DNA of 64,000 nt from Bradyrhizobium sp. NP1 (GCF_030378205.1 NZ_CP127385.1:124001-188000); one strand, 5' to 3'. Positions 27,303 through 36,363 are shown, counted from the stretch's first letter. Program-made: numbers and translations. Notes: generated from the letters alone by a model not told the origin.

Positions 27303-28456
27303 GCGCGCCTCCTTTCCGTCCTGGCGAGCTCGGCTTTGACCGCCGGCGTATCGGCGCCGAGCGCCGGCACCTTGAGTCCCTCGCCGAGATGACCGCCGTT
27401 CCACTCGATCGGCAGCGCCGGAACGCGGAACGGCTTGCCGTCGGCATTGACGTTGTTGACGAGGCCGCCGGGACGCAGCACATGCGGGTCGTTCAACAGA
27501 TCTTCGGGCCGGTTGATCGGCGAGAAGCAGATGTTGAGGCGGTCGAGTCTTGCCGACAATTCGTCGACCTTCCAGCGCCTGATCTCGTCCGCCACGCGCG
27601 GGATGATCCTGGCGCGCGCCAGGATCCGGTCGGTGGTGGTGCGCAACGCCGGATCGTCCAGAAATTCCTGCAGGCCGAATTCGCGGCAAAAGCTCTGCCA
27701 ATGGCCCTCGGTGACGACGCCGATGAAGATACGGCTGGCGTCCTCGGTGTCGAAGATGTCGTAGATCGGCCAGGCATGCTCGCGCTCGGGCATCGAGCGC
27801 GGCTTGTTGCCGGTCATCTCGTATTCGACCATGTGCTGCGCCACCAGGAACAGGCAGTTCTCGAACAGGCCGATGCGGATGTCGGCGCCATCAGACTTGC
27901 CGCCACGCTTCTGGTAGAGCGCGGCGAGAATCGCGATCACGCCGAACAGCCCTCCCATGATGTCGTTGGCGGAGGAGCCGACGCGCTGCGGCTTCTCGCG
28001 CGTGCCGGTCATGGCGGCAAGACCCGACATCATCTGCACGACCTCGTCGAGCGCCGGCCGGTGCTCGTAGGGACCGGACATGAAGCCCTTGTGGCCGGCG
28101 ATGATCAGATGCGGATGCCGCTCGCGCAGCGCATCCGCGCCGAGGCCCTGGCTTTCGAGCTGACCGTCGCGAAAATTTTCCAGGAAAACGTCGGCACTCG
28201 CCAGCAGCTGGTGCAGCGCCTCGCGATCATCAGGTCTGGCGAGATCGAGCACGACGCTGCGCTTTCCCCGGTTGAACAGCGGAAAGAACGAGGTCCCCAT
28301 GCCGCCGAGTGAGCGGGTCTTGTCGCCGGCCGGCGGCTCGACCTTGATGACGTCGGCGCCGAGTTGTGCGAGCACCATGCCGCAGCTCGGCCCCATCACC
28401 ATATGGGTCATCTCGATGACCTTTACGCCGTCAAGCGGCAGTCCCGTCCCGGTCAT
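27299..28456 (-). CDS. Class III (CaiB/BaiF) CoA-transferase
   Basis: A 385-residue family III CoA-transferase. Seen are the N-terminal PLDGVKVIEMTHMVMGPSCGMVLAQLGADVIKVEPP, the NRGKRSVVLDLARPD motif, a catalytic Asp candidate in ASADVFLENFRDGQLE, and SGPYEHRPALDEVVQMMSGL. These enzymes move CoA between carboxylic acids. It overlaps the HMG-CoA lyase gene and is divergent from an MFS carrier (127 nt between starts), which suggests import, activation and cleavage of one organic acid. The acid is not known. Confidence 0.9.
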   Translation of the reverse strand: MTGTGLPLDGVKVIEMTHMVMGPSCGMVLAQLGADVIKVEPPAGDKTRSLGGMGTSFFPLFNRGKRSVVLDLARPDDREALHQLLASADVFLENFRDGQLESQGLGADALRERHPHLIIAGHKGFMSGPYEHRPALDEVVQMMSGLAAMTGTREKPQRVGSSANDIMGGLFGVIAILAALYQKRGGKSDGADIRIGLFENCLFLVAQHMVEYEMTGNKPRSMPEREHAWPIYDIFDTEDASRIFIGVVTEGHWQSFCREFGLQEFLDDPALRTTTDRILARARIIPRVADEIRRWKVDELSARLDRLNICFSPINRPEDLLNDPHVLRPGGLVNNVNADGKPFRVPALPIEWNGGHLGEGLKVPALGADTPAVKAELARTERRRA

Positions 28457-28582
28457 CGTCTTCTCCCGCCATCGCTGCAGCCTTTCCCGATAGACTAGGC
28501 TTTCGGGCGCGATTGGGAAAATATAATCTGCGCCGCCAAAGCCAGAGCCCGCGGCAACGGGCCCGCTATCGGGGAGGCATTC

Positions 28583-29989
28583 ATGAGCTCGGTCAGTATC
28601 GAGGCGGGAACCGGCGTTGCGGCCGCGGCAGCTGCGCCGGACGACATCTCGCGCCGCCTCGAAGACCTGCCGGCATCAGCCTATCTCTGGCGGCTTGTCA
28701 TCCTGCTCTCGCTCGGCGGCTGTTTCGAGATCTACGACCTGTTCCTGACCGGCTACATCGCGCCGGGATTTGCCCGTGGCGGCCTGCTGACCACGACCAC
28801 CCAGGCGTTCTTCGGCTTCTCGGGCGTCGGCGCCTTCGTCGCGGCGACCTTTTCCGGCCTGTTCGCCGGCACCTTCTTCCTGGGCTTTCTCGCCGACCGG
28901 TACGGACGGCGGGCGATCTTCACCTTCGCGCTGCTCGGCTATTCCGCCGCCTCCGTCGTCATGGCGCTCCAGACCACGTCCGAAGGCCTGCTGCTGTGGC
29001 GTTTCATTGCCGGCATCGGTCTCGGCGTCGAGATCATCACCATCGATGCCTATATCACCGAGCTCGTGCCGAGCTGGCTGCGCGGCCGCGCCTTTGCCAT
29101 CAATCAGGCCGTGATGTTCACCGCGGTGCCGGTCGTGGCGTTCCTGTCCTGGTGGCTGGTGCCGCTGTCGCCTCACGGCCTCGACGGCTGGCGCTGGGTG
29201 GTGCTGATCGGCGCGGCCGCCAGCATGGTGATCTGGGTGCTGCGGCTCTACGTGCCGGAAAGCCCGCTCTGGCTCGCGCGCCACGGGCGAACCGAGGAAG
29301 CGCTGAAGATCATGGCGAGGATGGAGGCCGCGGCCGGAATCACGCCCGCGAAAGCTGCGAGCAAGATCGCGCCGGTGAACGTGGCGACGCAGGTCGGTTT
29401 TGCCGAATTGTTCAGGCCGCCTTATCTCTCGCTGGTCGCGCTCTTCATGGTGTTCAATTTCTGCCAGGCGTTCGGATTCTACGGCTTTGCCAACTGGGTG
29501 CCGACGCTGCTGATCGAGAAGGGCATCACCGTCACCAAGAGCCTGCAATATTCCTTCATCGTCGCTTTCGCCTATCCGATCGCGCCGCTTTTGGCGTCGA
29601 GCTTCGCCGACCGGTTCGAGCGCAAATGGATCATCTGCGGCGCCTGCACCGCGATCATCGTGTTCGGGCTTGCCTTCGCGCAGCTTGCCGAGCCTGCGCT
29701 ATTGATCCTCGCCGGCGTGATGCTCACGGCGGCGAACACGACGATGTCCTATGCCTACCACGCCTACCAGAGCGAGGTGTTCCCGACCGCGATCCGGGCG
29801 CGCGCCGCCGGCCTCGTCTATTCGATGAGCCGGATCAGCGCGACCTTCTCGGGTTTCATCGTCGCCTACATGCTCAGGGTTGCCGGCGTGAACGGCGTGT
29901 TCGGGCTGATCACCGCGGCCATGGCTCTGGTCATCATTGTCATCGCGGCATTTGGCCCCAATGTGCGCGGCAAGCCGCTCGATACATGA
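28583..29989 (+). CDS. MFS transporter, metabolite:H+ symporter type
   Basis: A 468-residue major facilitator with about 12 hydrophobic helices and a 35-residue hydrophilic N-terminus. Motif A between helices 2 and 3 is GFLADRYGRR and a repeat lies near FADRFERK; the helix 6/7 loop holds PESPLWLARHGRTEEALKIM, as in NiaP-like and aromatic/organic-acid symporters. It is divergent from the CoA-transferase/lyase operon and probably imports the substrate of that pathway (inference from context). Confidence 0.88.
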   Translation: MSSVSIEAGTGVAAAAAAPDDISRRLEDLPASAYLWRLVILLSLGGCFEIYDLFLTGYIAPGFARGGLLTTTTQAFFGFSGVGAFVAATFSGLFAGTFFLGFLADRYGRRAIFTFALLGYSAASVVMALQTTSEGLLLWRFIAGIGLGVEIITIDAYITELVPSWLRGRAFAINQAVMFTAVPVVAFLSWWLVPLSPHGLDGWRWVVLIGAAASMVIWVLRLYVPESPLWLARHGRTEEALKIMARMEAAAGITPAKAASKIAPVNVATQVGFAELFRPPYLSLVALFMVFNFCQAFGFYGFANWVPTLLIEKGITVTKSLQYSFIVAFAYPIAPLLASSFADRFERKWIICGACTAIIVFGLAFAQLAEPALLILAGVMLTAANTTMSYAYHAYQSEVFPTAIRARAAGLVYSMSRISATFSGFIVAYMLRVAGVNGVFGLITAAMALVIIVIAAFGPNVRGKPLDT

Positions 29990-30069
29990 CGCGCAACGCC
30001 TCGTCGGGTCTTGCCGAAGCCATTCTCCATGGCTACCTCTCGCGGAACCGTTTGAGAGGTGAACCCGCC

Positions 30070-30822
30070 ATGATCGACGCCGCCGTCAAGGCGCTATCGC
30101 AAATCCTGTCGCCGCCGATGCGCTCGATCCTGTGGCGATCGATCGCTCTCGCGCTGGTGCTGGTCACCGTTCTCGCGATCGGCCTGCAGCGGCTGCTGAG
30201 CTGGCTCGCCACGTCAGGCGAAGGCTGGGCCGAGGCGCTGCTCGGTCCCGGCTTCCAGACCCCGCTCAACGTGCTGTTCTGGATCATCTCGATCGCCGCC
30301 GGCCTCGGCATCGTGCTCGGCGGCATCCTCCTGATGCCGGCGATCACCTCGCTGGTCGCAAGCGTGTTCGTCGACGAGGTCGCCGACCATGTCGAGCGCG
30401 AACACTATCCGGCGGAGCCGCCCGGCGTCGCTCTGCCGCTGGGGCTCGCGATGCGCGAGGGCATCAAGACTGCGCTCCTGACGATCCTGGTCTATCTGAT
30501 CGTGCTGCCCTTCGTGTTCGTCGCCGGCGCGGGCTTCCTCATCTTCTTCATCGCCACCGCCTGGCTGATGGGGCGCGAGTATTTCGAGCTCGCGGCGATG
30601 CGCTTCCGCTCGCCAGAGGAAGCCAAGGCGATGCGCCGGCAGAACGCGGCGACCGTTTTCGCCGCGGGCCTCATCATCGCGGCCTTCGTCTCGATCCCGA
30701 TCGTCAACCTGGCGACGCCCCTGTTCGGCATGGCCTTCATGGTCCACATGCACAAGCGTCTGTCCGGTCCGCGGCCGGAGCTGATCGAGCCGGTCCGGCG
30801 GACCAGCGTGCCAACGGTCTAG
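30070..30822 (+). CDS. EI24/CysZ-like membrane protein
   Basis: A 250-residue membrane protein of the EI24 domain family (CysZ-like). Hydrophobic helices occur at about residues 24-45, 65-100, 140-175 and 195-225, with the family-like loop VASVFVDEVADHVEREHYP and ATAWLMGREYFELAAMRF. CysZ imports sulphate in E. coli; for distant alphaproteobacterial members this is not proven. ATG 30070 follows GAGAGGTG at about 8 nt. Its stop overlaps the stop of the convergent exporter gene by 4 nt. Confidence 0.82.
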   Translation: MIDAAVKALSQILSPPMRSILWRSIALALVLVTVLAIGLQRLLSWLATSGEGWAEALLGPGFQTPLNVLFWIISIAAGLGIVLGGILLMPAITSLVASVFVDEVADHVEREHYPAEPPGVALPLGLAMREGIKTALLTILVYLIVLPFVFVAGAGFLIFFIATAWLMGREYFELAAMRFRSPEEAKAMRRQNAATVFAAGLIIAAFVSIPIVNLATPLFGMAFMVHMHKRLSGPRPELIEPVRRTSVPTV

Positions 30823-32360
30823 ATTTTCTTGTTATCACGCGCGAGGGGCACGAGCAGCAGGCCCGCGAGCGCGACGCAGGCAAGCATCGCCCAGGCCTCG
30901 TTGACGCTGAGCGCGAGCGCGGCCTTTTCCACCATCGGTCGCACATAGGCGATCGTGGCCTCGTCCGGTGGGCCGGGCGGGCGGTTGATCAGGAGCGACG
31001 GATCAAGTCCGATCGCCTTGGCCGCGCTGATATCACCGGCGAGCAGCCGCACGCGAAAATCCTCGGCATGGAGCGGGCCGCGGCCATAGAGGATGGTATC
31101 GATCAGCGCGATTCCGATGGCGCCGCCGAGGTTGCGCATCAAGTTGAACAGGCCGCTGGCATCGGCGATCTCGCCTTCCGGCAGGCTGCCGAGCGCGAAC
31201 CTCGTCGGGGGCAACAGGCAGAACATGATGGCGACGCCGCGCACGAGCTGCGGCCAGAACATCTCGTCGAAATCGGCGGTGCGCGGCTGGAATGCGCTCA
31301 TGGAAAGCCCGAGCGCGAACAGCGCGAAACCGACCGCCGTGAGTGGCCGCGCGCCGATCCGGCTTTCCAGAAGCGCGACGAACGGCGCGGCGGCGAGCTG
31401 CGCGATCCCGGTCACCAGCATGATGGTGCCGATCTCGAAGGCGTCGTGACGGCGCACAAAGGCGAGAAACACCGGCATCAGATAGACCGAGCCGAACAGG
31501 CCGACGCCTAGGCAGAAGCTCAGGCCGCAGCCCGCTGCAAAAGAGCGGCGGCGCAATGACAGCAATCGCACCACCGGATGCGATGCACGCAGTGTCCGGC
31601 GAATGAAGAGCACAAGCGCCCCCGCGCTTGCCGACAGCAGCGCCAGGCAGAACGGCGACAGCCATCCGCGCTGCGGCGCGTCCTTCAAGCCGACCTCGAG
31701 GCTTGCCAGCGCCACCGCCAGGAGCGCCAGCGCAACACCGTCGAGCTTGGCGAGTTCGGCAAGATTGGTCTTGCCGCGCGGCAGCAGGAATGGCAGCGCG
31801 AGCGCTGCGACGAGGCCGGGACCGACATTGATCAGAAACAGCCACGGCCATGACCAGGTGTCTGTGATCCAGCCGCCGATCACCGGACCAATGGTCGGCG
31901 CAAGCACTGCGACCACACCGCCGATCGTGGTCGCGACCGCGTGCAGGCGTGACGGGAACAGCAGGAACACCGCGGAAAACACCGCGGGGATGAGGACACC
32001 GCCGGCATAGCCCTGGATCACGCGGAAGCCGAGCAGCACGGCAAAGCTACGGCTCGCCGCGCAACCGATCGACGCCAGCGTGAACAGCGCGAGCGCGGCG
32101 ACGAATAGCCAGCGCAGCGTCAGCACGCGGGTGAACAGGCCGGTCAGGGGGATCGCGATCACTTCCGCGATCAGATAGGCGGTCTGGATCCAGCTCATGG
32201 CGTCCGGCGAGATCGCCAACGCGCGCTGGATGGTCGGCAGCGAGGTCGCGACCACCTGGATGTCGAGGATGGCCATGAACATGCCAAGACACATCAGGAG
32301 GAAGCCGGCCCATGTCGCCAAAGCGGGACTGTCCGTCCGGGCGGCGCCGCGCTCGCTCAT
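30819..32360 (-). CDS. MFS drug exporter, DHA2 family (14 helices)
   Basis: A 513-residue major facilitator of the DHA2/EmrB group. It opens with FMAILDIQVVATSLPTIQRAL, the motif D1 of the group, then has motif C in GVVAVLAPTIGPVIGGWITD, about 14 hydrophobic helices and a PLARDNKKI tail. The ATG (32358-32360) overlaps the stop of the methyltransferase-like gene as ATGA. As the third gene of the polyketide synthase operon it probably exports the finished lipid or phenolic product; a general drug-efflux role is the alternative. Confidence 0.9.
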   Translation of the reverse strand: MSERGAARTDSPALATWAGFLLMCLGMFMAILDIQVVATSLPTIQRALAISPDAMSWIQTAYLIAEVIAIPLTGLFTRVLTLRWLFVAALALFTLASIGCAASRSFAVLLGFRVIQGYAGGVLIPAVFSAVFLLFPSRLHAVATTIGGVVAVLAPTIGPVIGGWITDTWSWPWLFLINVGPGLVAALALPFLLPRGKTNLAELAKLDGVALALLAVALASLEVGLKDAPQRGWLSPFCLALLSASAGALVLFIRRTLRASHPVVRLLSLRRRSFAAGCGLSFCLGVGLFGSVYLMPVFLAFVRRHDAFEIGTIMLVTGIAQLAAAPFVALLESRIGARPLTAVGFALFALGLSMSAFQPRTADFDEMFWPQLVRGVAIMFCLLPPTRFALGSLPEGEIADASGLFNLMRNLGGAIGIALIDTILYGRGPLHAEDFRVRLLAGDISAAKAIGLDPSLLINRPPGPPDEATIAYVRPMVEKAALALSVNEAWAMLACVALAGLLLVPLARDNKKI

Positions 32361-32860
32361 GAAATGCCGTGTGCCGCGCTTGCCAGTGCCCGTGATTCCG
32401 CGCGAATGCGAATGGCGAGCGCCGCAGCATTGAGAATCGAGAAGATCAGCGCGATCCAGGGCAGATGCAGCGCAAGCGGAAGCGCGGCGATTTCGCCGGC
32501 GACGACGACGTAATTGGGGTGTGCGACGTAGCGGTACGGGCCCGAGGTCACGAGCGGAGCACCTGACAGCACGATGATGCGCGTGGTCCACCGCTCGCCG
32601 AGCGTTGCGAGGATCCACACGCGCAGGCCCTGCAGCAGGATAAACACGGCGAGCGCGGCGAGGTTCACGCGCGCATCAAAGCCCCAGATCCACAGCGTGA
32701 TCAGCCAGCCGGCATGCATCGACACGATGAGCGGATAATGCTGCGCGCCGATCTCGATTGCGCCGCGCGCCAAGAGCTTCGCGGTGTTGCGGCGAGCCAG
32801 CACGAGCTCGCCGAGCCGCTGCAGCGTGACCAACGACAGAATGATCGCAGCGAGGCTCAC
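32357..32860 (-). CDS. Isoprenylcysteine carboxyl-methyltransferase-family protein
   Basis: A 167-residue membrane protein with four to five hydrophobic helices and the ICMT/phospholipid-methyltransferase signature: GPYRYVAHPNYVVVAGEIAALPL, then a terminal IRAESRAL segment. The GTG start (32858-32860) overlaps the stop of the polyketide synthase gene. Relatives paired with type III polyketide synthases (BpsB of Bacillus subtilis) O-methylate alkylpyrones or alkylresorcinols, and that is the most likely role here. The bacterial members do not modify prenylated proteins. Confidence 0.87.
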   Translation of the reverse strand: MSLAAIILSLVTLQRLGELVLARRNTAKLLARGAIEIGAQHYPLIVSMHAGWLITLWIWGFDARVNLAALAVFILLQGLRVWILATLGERWTTRIIVLSGAPLVTSGPYRYVAHPNYVVVAGEIAALPLALHLPWIALIFSILNAAALAIRIRAESRALASAAHGIS

Positions 32861-33909
32861 GCCGCGTGCCGCAACGCGACGCAGCTCGCGGTGAAGCCAG
32901 GCCCGAGCGCCGTGAGCAGCGAGCGTTTCGGCAGCCCTGCCGTGCGCAGCCGTTCAAGCACGAACAGCACCGTCGGCGCGGACATGTTGCCGTAGTCGGC
33001 AATCACCTCGCGCTCATGGTCGAGCGTGCCCTGATCGAGCGACAGCGCCCGCTCCAGCGCCATGATCACCTTGGTGCCGCCGGGATGACAGACGAAGCGG
33101 TCGATATCGGCGACCGAAAGCTCCATCCGCGCCAGGATTTCAGTGACGGCGTCGCCCATGTTTTCCAGGACGAAATCGGGGATCGTGCGCTGGAAGATCA
33201 CGCCGAAGCCTTGCGGATCGACGCTCCATCCCATGACGTCGAGCGTATCGGGCCAGAGCTTTTCGCCCGACGCCTCGATCCGCGTGGCGCCGCCGTCGCC
33301 GGCCCGCAGTACCAGCGCAGCCGCGCCGTCGCCGAACAGGCTTGCGGCGACGATATTGGCCTTGGTCAGCTCGTCGTGGCGCACTGCGAGCGTGCAGAGT
33401 TCGAACGCGACCATCAGCACATTGCTTCCGGGGCGCGATTGCGCGAGCCGCGCGGCAGTCGCAAGCCCCGACACGCCGCCGGCACAGCCGAGGCCGAACA
33501 CCGGCACGCGCGCAGCGTCCGCGCGCAGGCCGAGCTTGCCGGCAAGACGCGCCTCCAGCGTCGGCGTCGCAATGCCGGTCGAGCAGACCGTGACGACGGT
33601 GTCGATCTCGGCAGGGCTCAGGCCGGCCTCCGCGATGGCCTTGCGCGCGACCTCGAGAAACAACGCTTCAGCGCCTTCCAGAAAGGCGCCGGTGCGTTCC
33701 GGCCAGCCGCGCTGCGCGAGATACCACGCGATCGGCTTGACGCCGTAGCGGTGGCGAATCCCGGTGTTGGCGAACAGGCTCGCCAGCGTCTCGAACTGCG
33801 GATAGCGGTCGGCCAGAAGCGCGTGCGCCGCTGCCAGGATCTCGTTCTGATGAAACAGATGAGGTGGAACCGAGGTCGCGAGCGAAACCAGTGCGGCCGT
33901 TTGGTCCAT
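32857..33909 (-). CDS. Type III polyketide synthase (chalcone/stilbene synthase family)
   Basis: A homodimeric iterative ketosynthase that extends an acyl-CoA starter with malonyl-CoA and cyclises it to a pyrone, resorcinol or phloroglucinol. 350 residues with the Cys-His-Asn triad: Cys142 in FGLGCAGG, His275 in VCHPGGTK, Asn308 in YGNMSAPTVLFVL. I chose the ATG at 33907-33909 (CAGGA upstream) because a longer frame adds 32 unrelated residues. First gene of a three-gene overlapping operon with a methyltransferase-like enzyme and an exporter. The starter unit cannot be read from sequence, but the membrane partner suggests a lipid-like product. Confidence 0.95.
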   Translation of the reverse strand: MDQTAALVSLATSVPPHLFHQNEILAAAHALLADRYPQFETLASLFANTGIRHRYGVKPIAWYLAQRGWPERTGAFLEGAEALFLEVARKAIAEAGLSPAEIDTVVTVCSTGIATPTLEARLAGKLGLRADAARVPVFGLGCAGGVSGLATAARLAQSRPGSNVLMVAFELCTLAVRHDELTKANIVAASLFGDGAAALVLRAGDGGATRIEASGEKLWPDTLDVMGWSVDPQGFGVIFQRTIPDFVLENMGDAVTEILARMELSVADIDRFVCHPGGTKVIMALERALSLDQGTLDHEREVIADYGNMSAPTVLFVLERLRTAGLPKRSLLTALGPGFTASCVALRHAA

Positions 33910-34016
33910 TTGGTGTCCTGCCGTGAAGTCCCCAAAGGGGTAGAACCGCGCAGCAAGACGAATATTTCGAGACCGCGCACGGCCCGAGGGGCGACGCGCA
34001 GTCACTATAAGTTGAA

Positions 34017-34039
34017 TAATGTTGGAATCGGACCACTAG
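34017..34039. repeat. Solitary arm of a CTAGTG-type palindromic element
   Basis: AATGTTGGAATCGGACCACTAG matches the right arm of the element at 9860-9935 almost exactly. I find no matching left arm nearby, so this looks like a half or decayed copy. It lies in the 162-nt gap between the polyketide synthase start and the nth stop and could affect promoter activity there. Confidence 0.7.
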
Positions 34040-34071
34040 GCCGGCAGCGCTGCGGCCAAATGGGGAGAGAT

Positions 34072-34854
34072 TCAGACCGTCTTTTCCGGCCAGCGGCAGA
34101 GGTCGTTGATCAGGCACACCTCGCAGCGCGGCTTGCGCGCGAGACAGGTGTAGCGGCCGTGCAGGATCAGCCAGTGATGTGCGTGCAGCATGAACTCAGG
34201 GGGGATCACCCTTTCAAGGCCGAGCTCGACCTCGAGCGGTGTCTTGCCGGGCGCAAGTCCGGTGCGATTGGCGACGCGAAACACATGGGTGTCGACGGCC
34301 ATGGTGTGCTCGCCATAAGCCATGTTGAGCACGACGTTGGCGGTCTTGCGCCCCGCACCGGGCAGCGATTCGATCTCGGCGCGCGTGCGCGGCACCTCGC
34401 CGCCGAAATCGCGGATCAGCTTCTCCGACAGCGCGATCACGTTCTTGGCCTTGTTGCGGTAGAGGCCGATGGTCTTGATGTAGTCGCGCAAGCGTTCCTC
34501 GCCGAGCGCGAGCATTTTTTGCGGTGTGTCGGCCACCTCGAACAGGTTGCGCGTCGCCCGGTTGACCCCGGCATCGGTCGCCTGAGCCGACAGCACCACG
34601 GCAACCAGGAGCGTATAGGGATTGAGATGTTCGAGCTCGCCCCTAGGCTCCGGGTTGGCCTTGCGGAAGCGGCCGAAAGCCTCCCGCACCTCGGCCTCCG
34701 TCCAGGGTTTTATCGGTTTGGATTTGGCAGCTTTCGGCGAGCGCTTCGACTTCGACGGAGCCGTCGACCTGGCCTTGGCCTTGCCTGCTGCTTTTTTGGG
34801 CGCCGATCGAACGGCCGGATTTTTCGCGCGTTGGGGACGGATGATTTTGGCCAT
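34072..34854 (-). CDS. nth: Endonuclease III
   Basis: Base-excision DNA glycosylase/AP lyase for oxidised pyrimidines. 260 residues: a Lys/Ala/Ser-rich 45-residue N-terminal extension, then the HhH-GPD core with LPGAGRKTANVVLNMAYG (catalytic Lys in GRKT), the catalytic Asp in VDTHVFRVANR, and the [4Fe-4S] cysteines as C-X6-C-X2-C-X5-C at the C-terminus. The start codon lies only 22 nt from the start of the divergent DUF2244 gene. The basic extension is longer than the E. coli enzyme (211 residues) and may help bind DNA. Confidence 0.96.
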   Translation of the reverse strand: MAKIIRPQRAKNPAVRSAPKKAAGKAKARSTAPSKSKRSPKAAKSKPIKPWTEAEVREAFGRFRKANPEPRGELEHLNPYTLLVAVVLSAQATDAGVNRATRNLFEVADTPQKMLALGEERLRDYIKTIGLYRNKAKNVIALSEKLIRDFGGEVPRTRAEIESLPGAGRKTANVVLNMAYGEHTMAVDTHVFRVANRTGLAPGKTPLEVELGLERVIPPEFMLHAHHWLILHGRYTCLARKPRCEVCLINDLCRWPEKTV

Positions 34855-34876
34855 GGCGGGGATATACTGATACGTG

Positions 34877-35398
34877 ATGACCGCAGGCAACGATTTTGAT
34901 CCAGGTGCCCCCGAGCCGATGCTGTTCTCGGCGCTGCTGACGCCGCACCGCTCGCTGAACCGCACCGGCTTCGTGGTGCTGATGGTGCTGTTGAGCGCGA
35001 TCAGCTTCGCCGCCGGCGTGGTGTTCCTGATGATGGGCGCCTGGCCGGTCGTCGGCTTTCTCGGGCTGGACGTGCTCGCCATCCATTTCGCGTTCAGGAT
35101 CAATTTCCGCCGCGCCGCAGCCAGCGAGGAGATTTCGGTGACGCCGTCCGAATTGCGCGTGCGCCGGACCAGCCACCGCGGCCATGTGGTGGAGTGGGTG
35201 CTCAATCCGCTGTGGGTGCGCATCGACCGCAAGGCGGACGAGGAATTCGGCATCGAGCGGCTCTATCTGGTCTCCAGAGGACGCCATTTGTCGATCGCCA
35301 GCTTCCTGGGGCCTGACGAAAAGGCAAGCTTTGCCAATGCCTTAAGCGCCGCGCTGGCGACCGCCCGGCGCGGCGTCACCTATAATCCCGTCTCCTGA
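34877..35398 (+). CDS. DUF2244 membrane protein
   Basis: A 173-residue protein with two hydrophobic helices close together (about residues 31-75: GFVVLMVLLSAISFAAGVVF and the WPVVGFLGLDVLAIHFAF segment) and a soluble C-terminal domain with VTPSELRVRR, NPLWVRID and RGRHLSIASFLGPDEKASFA. This is the DUF2244 pattern, common in alphaproteobacteria; function unknown. A GTG directly precedes the ATG (34874), so either may be used. Divergent from nth with start codons 22 nt apart, so the promoters must overlap the coding starts. Confidence 0.85.
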   Translation: MTAGNDFDPGAPEPMLFSALLTPHRSLNRTGFVVLMVLLSAISFAAGVVFLMMGAWPVVGFLGLDVLAIHFAFRINFRRAAASEEISVTPSELRVRRTSHRGHVVEWVLNPLWVRIDRKADEEFGIERLYLVSRGRHLSIASFLGPDEKASFANALSAALATARRGVTYNPVS

Positions 35399-35451
35399 GC
35401 TTGTCGGGAATCGGGTGGTTTGGGCGTCCAGTGAGCGCTACATCCGATACC

Positions 35452-36354
35452 ATGATGACCCTCGCGATCCATGACATCAGACTGACCAGGCCGGGCCCAC
35501 AGCAGGCCGCGCTGCGCGACTATGATTCGGTGCGCCGCGCGATCGCCTTCATATCCGAGCGCTGGCGCGACCAGCCGACCATCGAGGCGATGGCGGACGC
35601 CGCCGCCGTGACACCGGACGAGTTGCATCACCTGTTTCGCCGCTGGGCGGGGCTGACGCCGAAGGCTTTCATGCAGGCGCTGACGCTCGACCACGCCAAG
35701 AGCCTGTTGCGCGGCTCCGCCAGCGTGCTCGACGCGGCGCTGGATTCCGGCCTCTCCGGTCCCGGCCGGCTGCACGACCTGTTCGTCACCCACGAGGCGA
35801 TGTCGCCGGGCGAATGGAAGAACGGCGGCGCGGGCATGACCATGCGTTACGGCTTTCACCCCTCGCCGTTCGGCACCGCGATCGTGATCGCGACCGAGCG
35901 TGGGCTCGCAGGACTTGCCTTCGCCGACTCCGGCGAGGAGCAGGCCGCGCTCGCCGACATGAAGGGACGCAGGCCGAATGCGACCTATGTCGAGGATTAT
36001 CTGAGCACGGCGCCGCTGGCGCAGCGCATCTTCGACCCGAAACTGTGGCGGCCGGACCAGCCGCTGCGCGTCGTGCTGATCGGCACCGATTTCGAGGTGC
36101 GGGTGTGGGAGACGCTGCTGAAGATCCCGATGGGCCGCGCCGTCTCCTATTCGGACATCGCGAGCAAGGTCAACAATCCGAAGGCCTCGCGCGCCGTTGG
36201 TGCGGCGGTGGGACGCAATCCGGTGTCGTTCGTGGTGCCCTGCCATCGCGCGCTCGGCAAGGACGGCAAGCTGACCGGCTATCACTGGGGCATCACCCGC
36301 AAGCAGGCGATGCTGGGCTGGGAAGCCGGCCGGGTGGAATCTCAGGCGGCGTAA
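35452..36354 (+). CDS. Ada-like AraC HTH / methylated-DNA-protein cysteine methyltransferase
   Basis: A bifunctional 300-residue protein: an N-terminal AraC-type HTH (about 20-120, with IEAMADAAAVTPDELHHLF and RLHDLFVTHEAMSPGEW) joined to an Ogt-like O6-methylguanine methyltransferase domain with the active site PCHR at 263-266 and the Asn hinge MGRAVSYSDIASKVNNPKASRAVG. It takes alkyl groups onto its own Cys. It lacks the N-terminal zinc domain of E. coli Ada that senses methylphosphotriesters, so it cannot be switched on in the same way. Start is uncertain: GTG at 35431, or ATG at 35452 or 35455. Confidence 0.9.
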   Translation: MMTLAIHDIRLTRPGPQQAALRDYDSVRRAIAFISERWRDQPTIEAMADAAAVTPDELHHLFRRWAGLTPKAFMQALTLDHAKSLLRGSASVLDAALDSGLSGPGRLHDLFVTHEAMSPGEWKNGGAGMTMRYGFHPSPFGTAIVIATERGLAGLAFADSGEEQAALADMKGRRPNATYVEDYLSTAPLAQRIFDPKLWRPDQPLRVVLIGTDFEVRVWETLLKIPMGRAVSYSDIASKVNNPKASRAVGAAVGRNPVSFVVPCHRALGKDGKLTGYHWGITRKQAMLGWEAGRVESQAA

Positions 36355-36363
36355 GGCGGCCAT

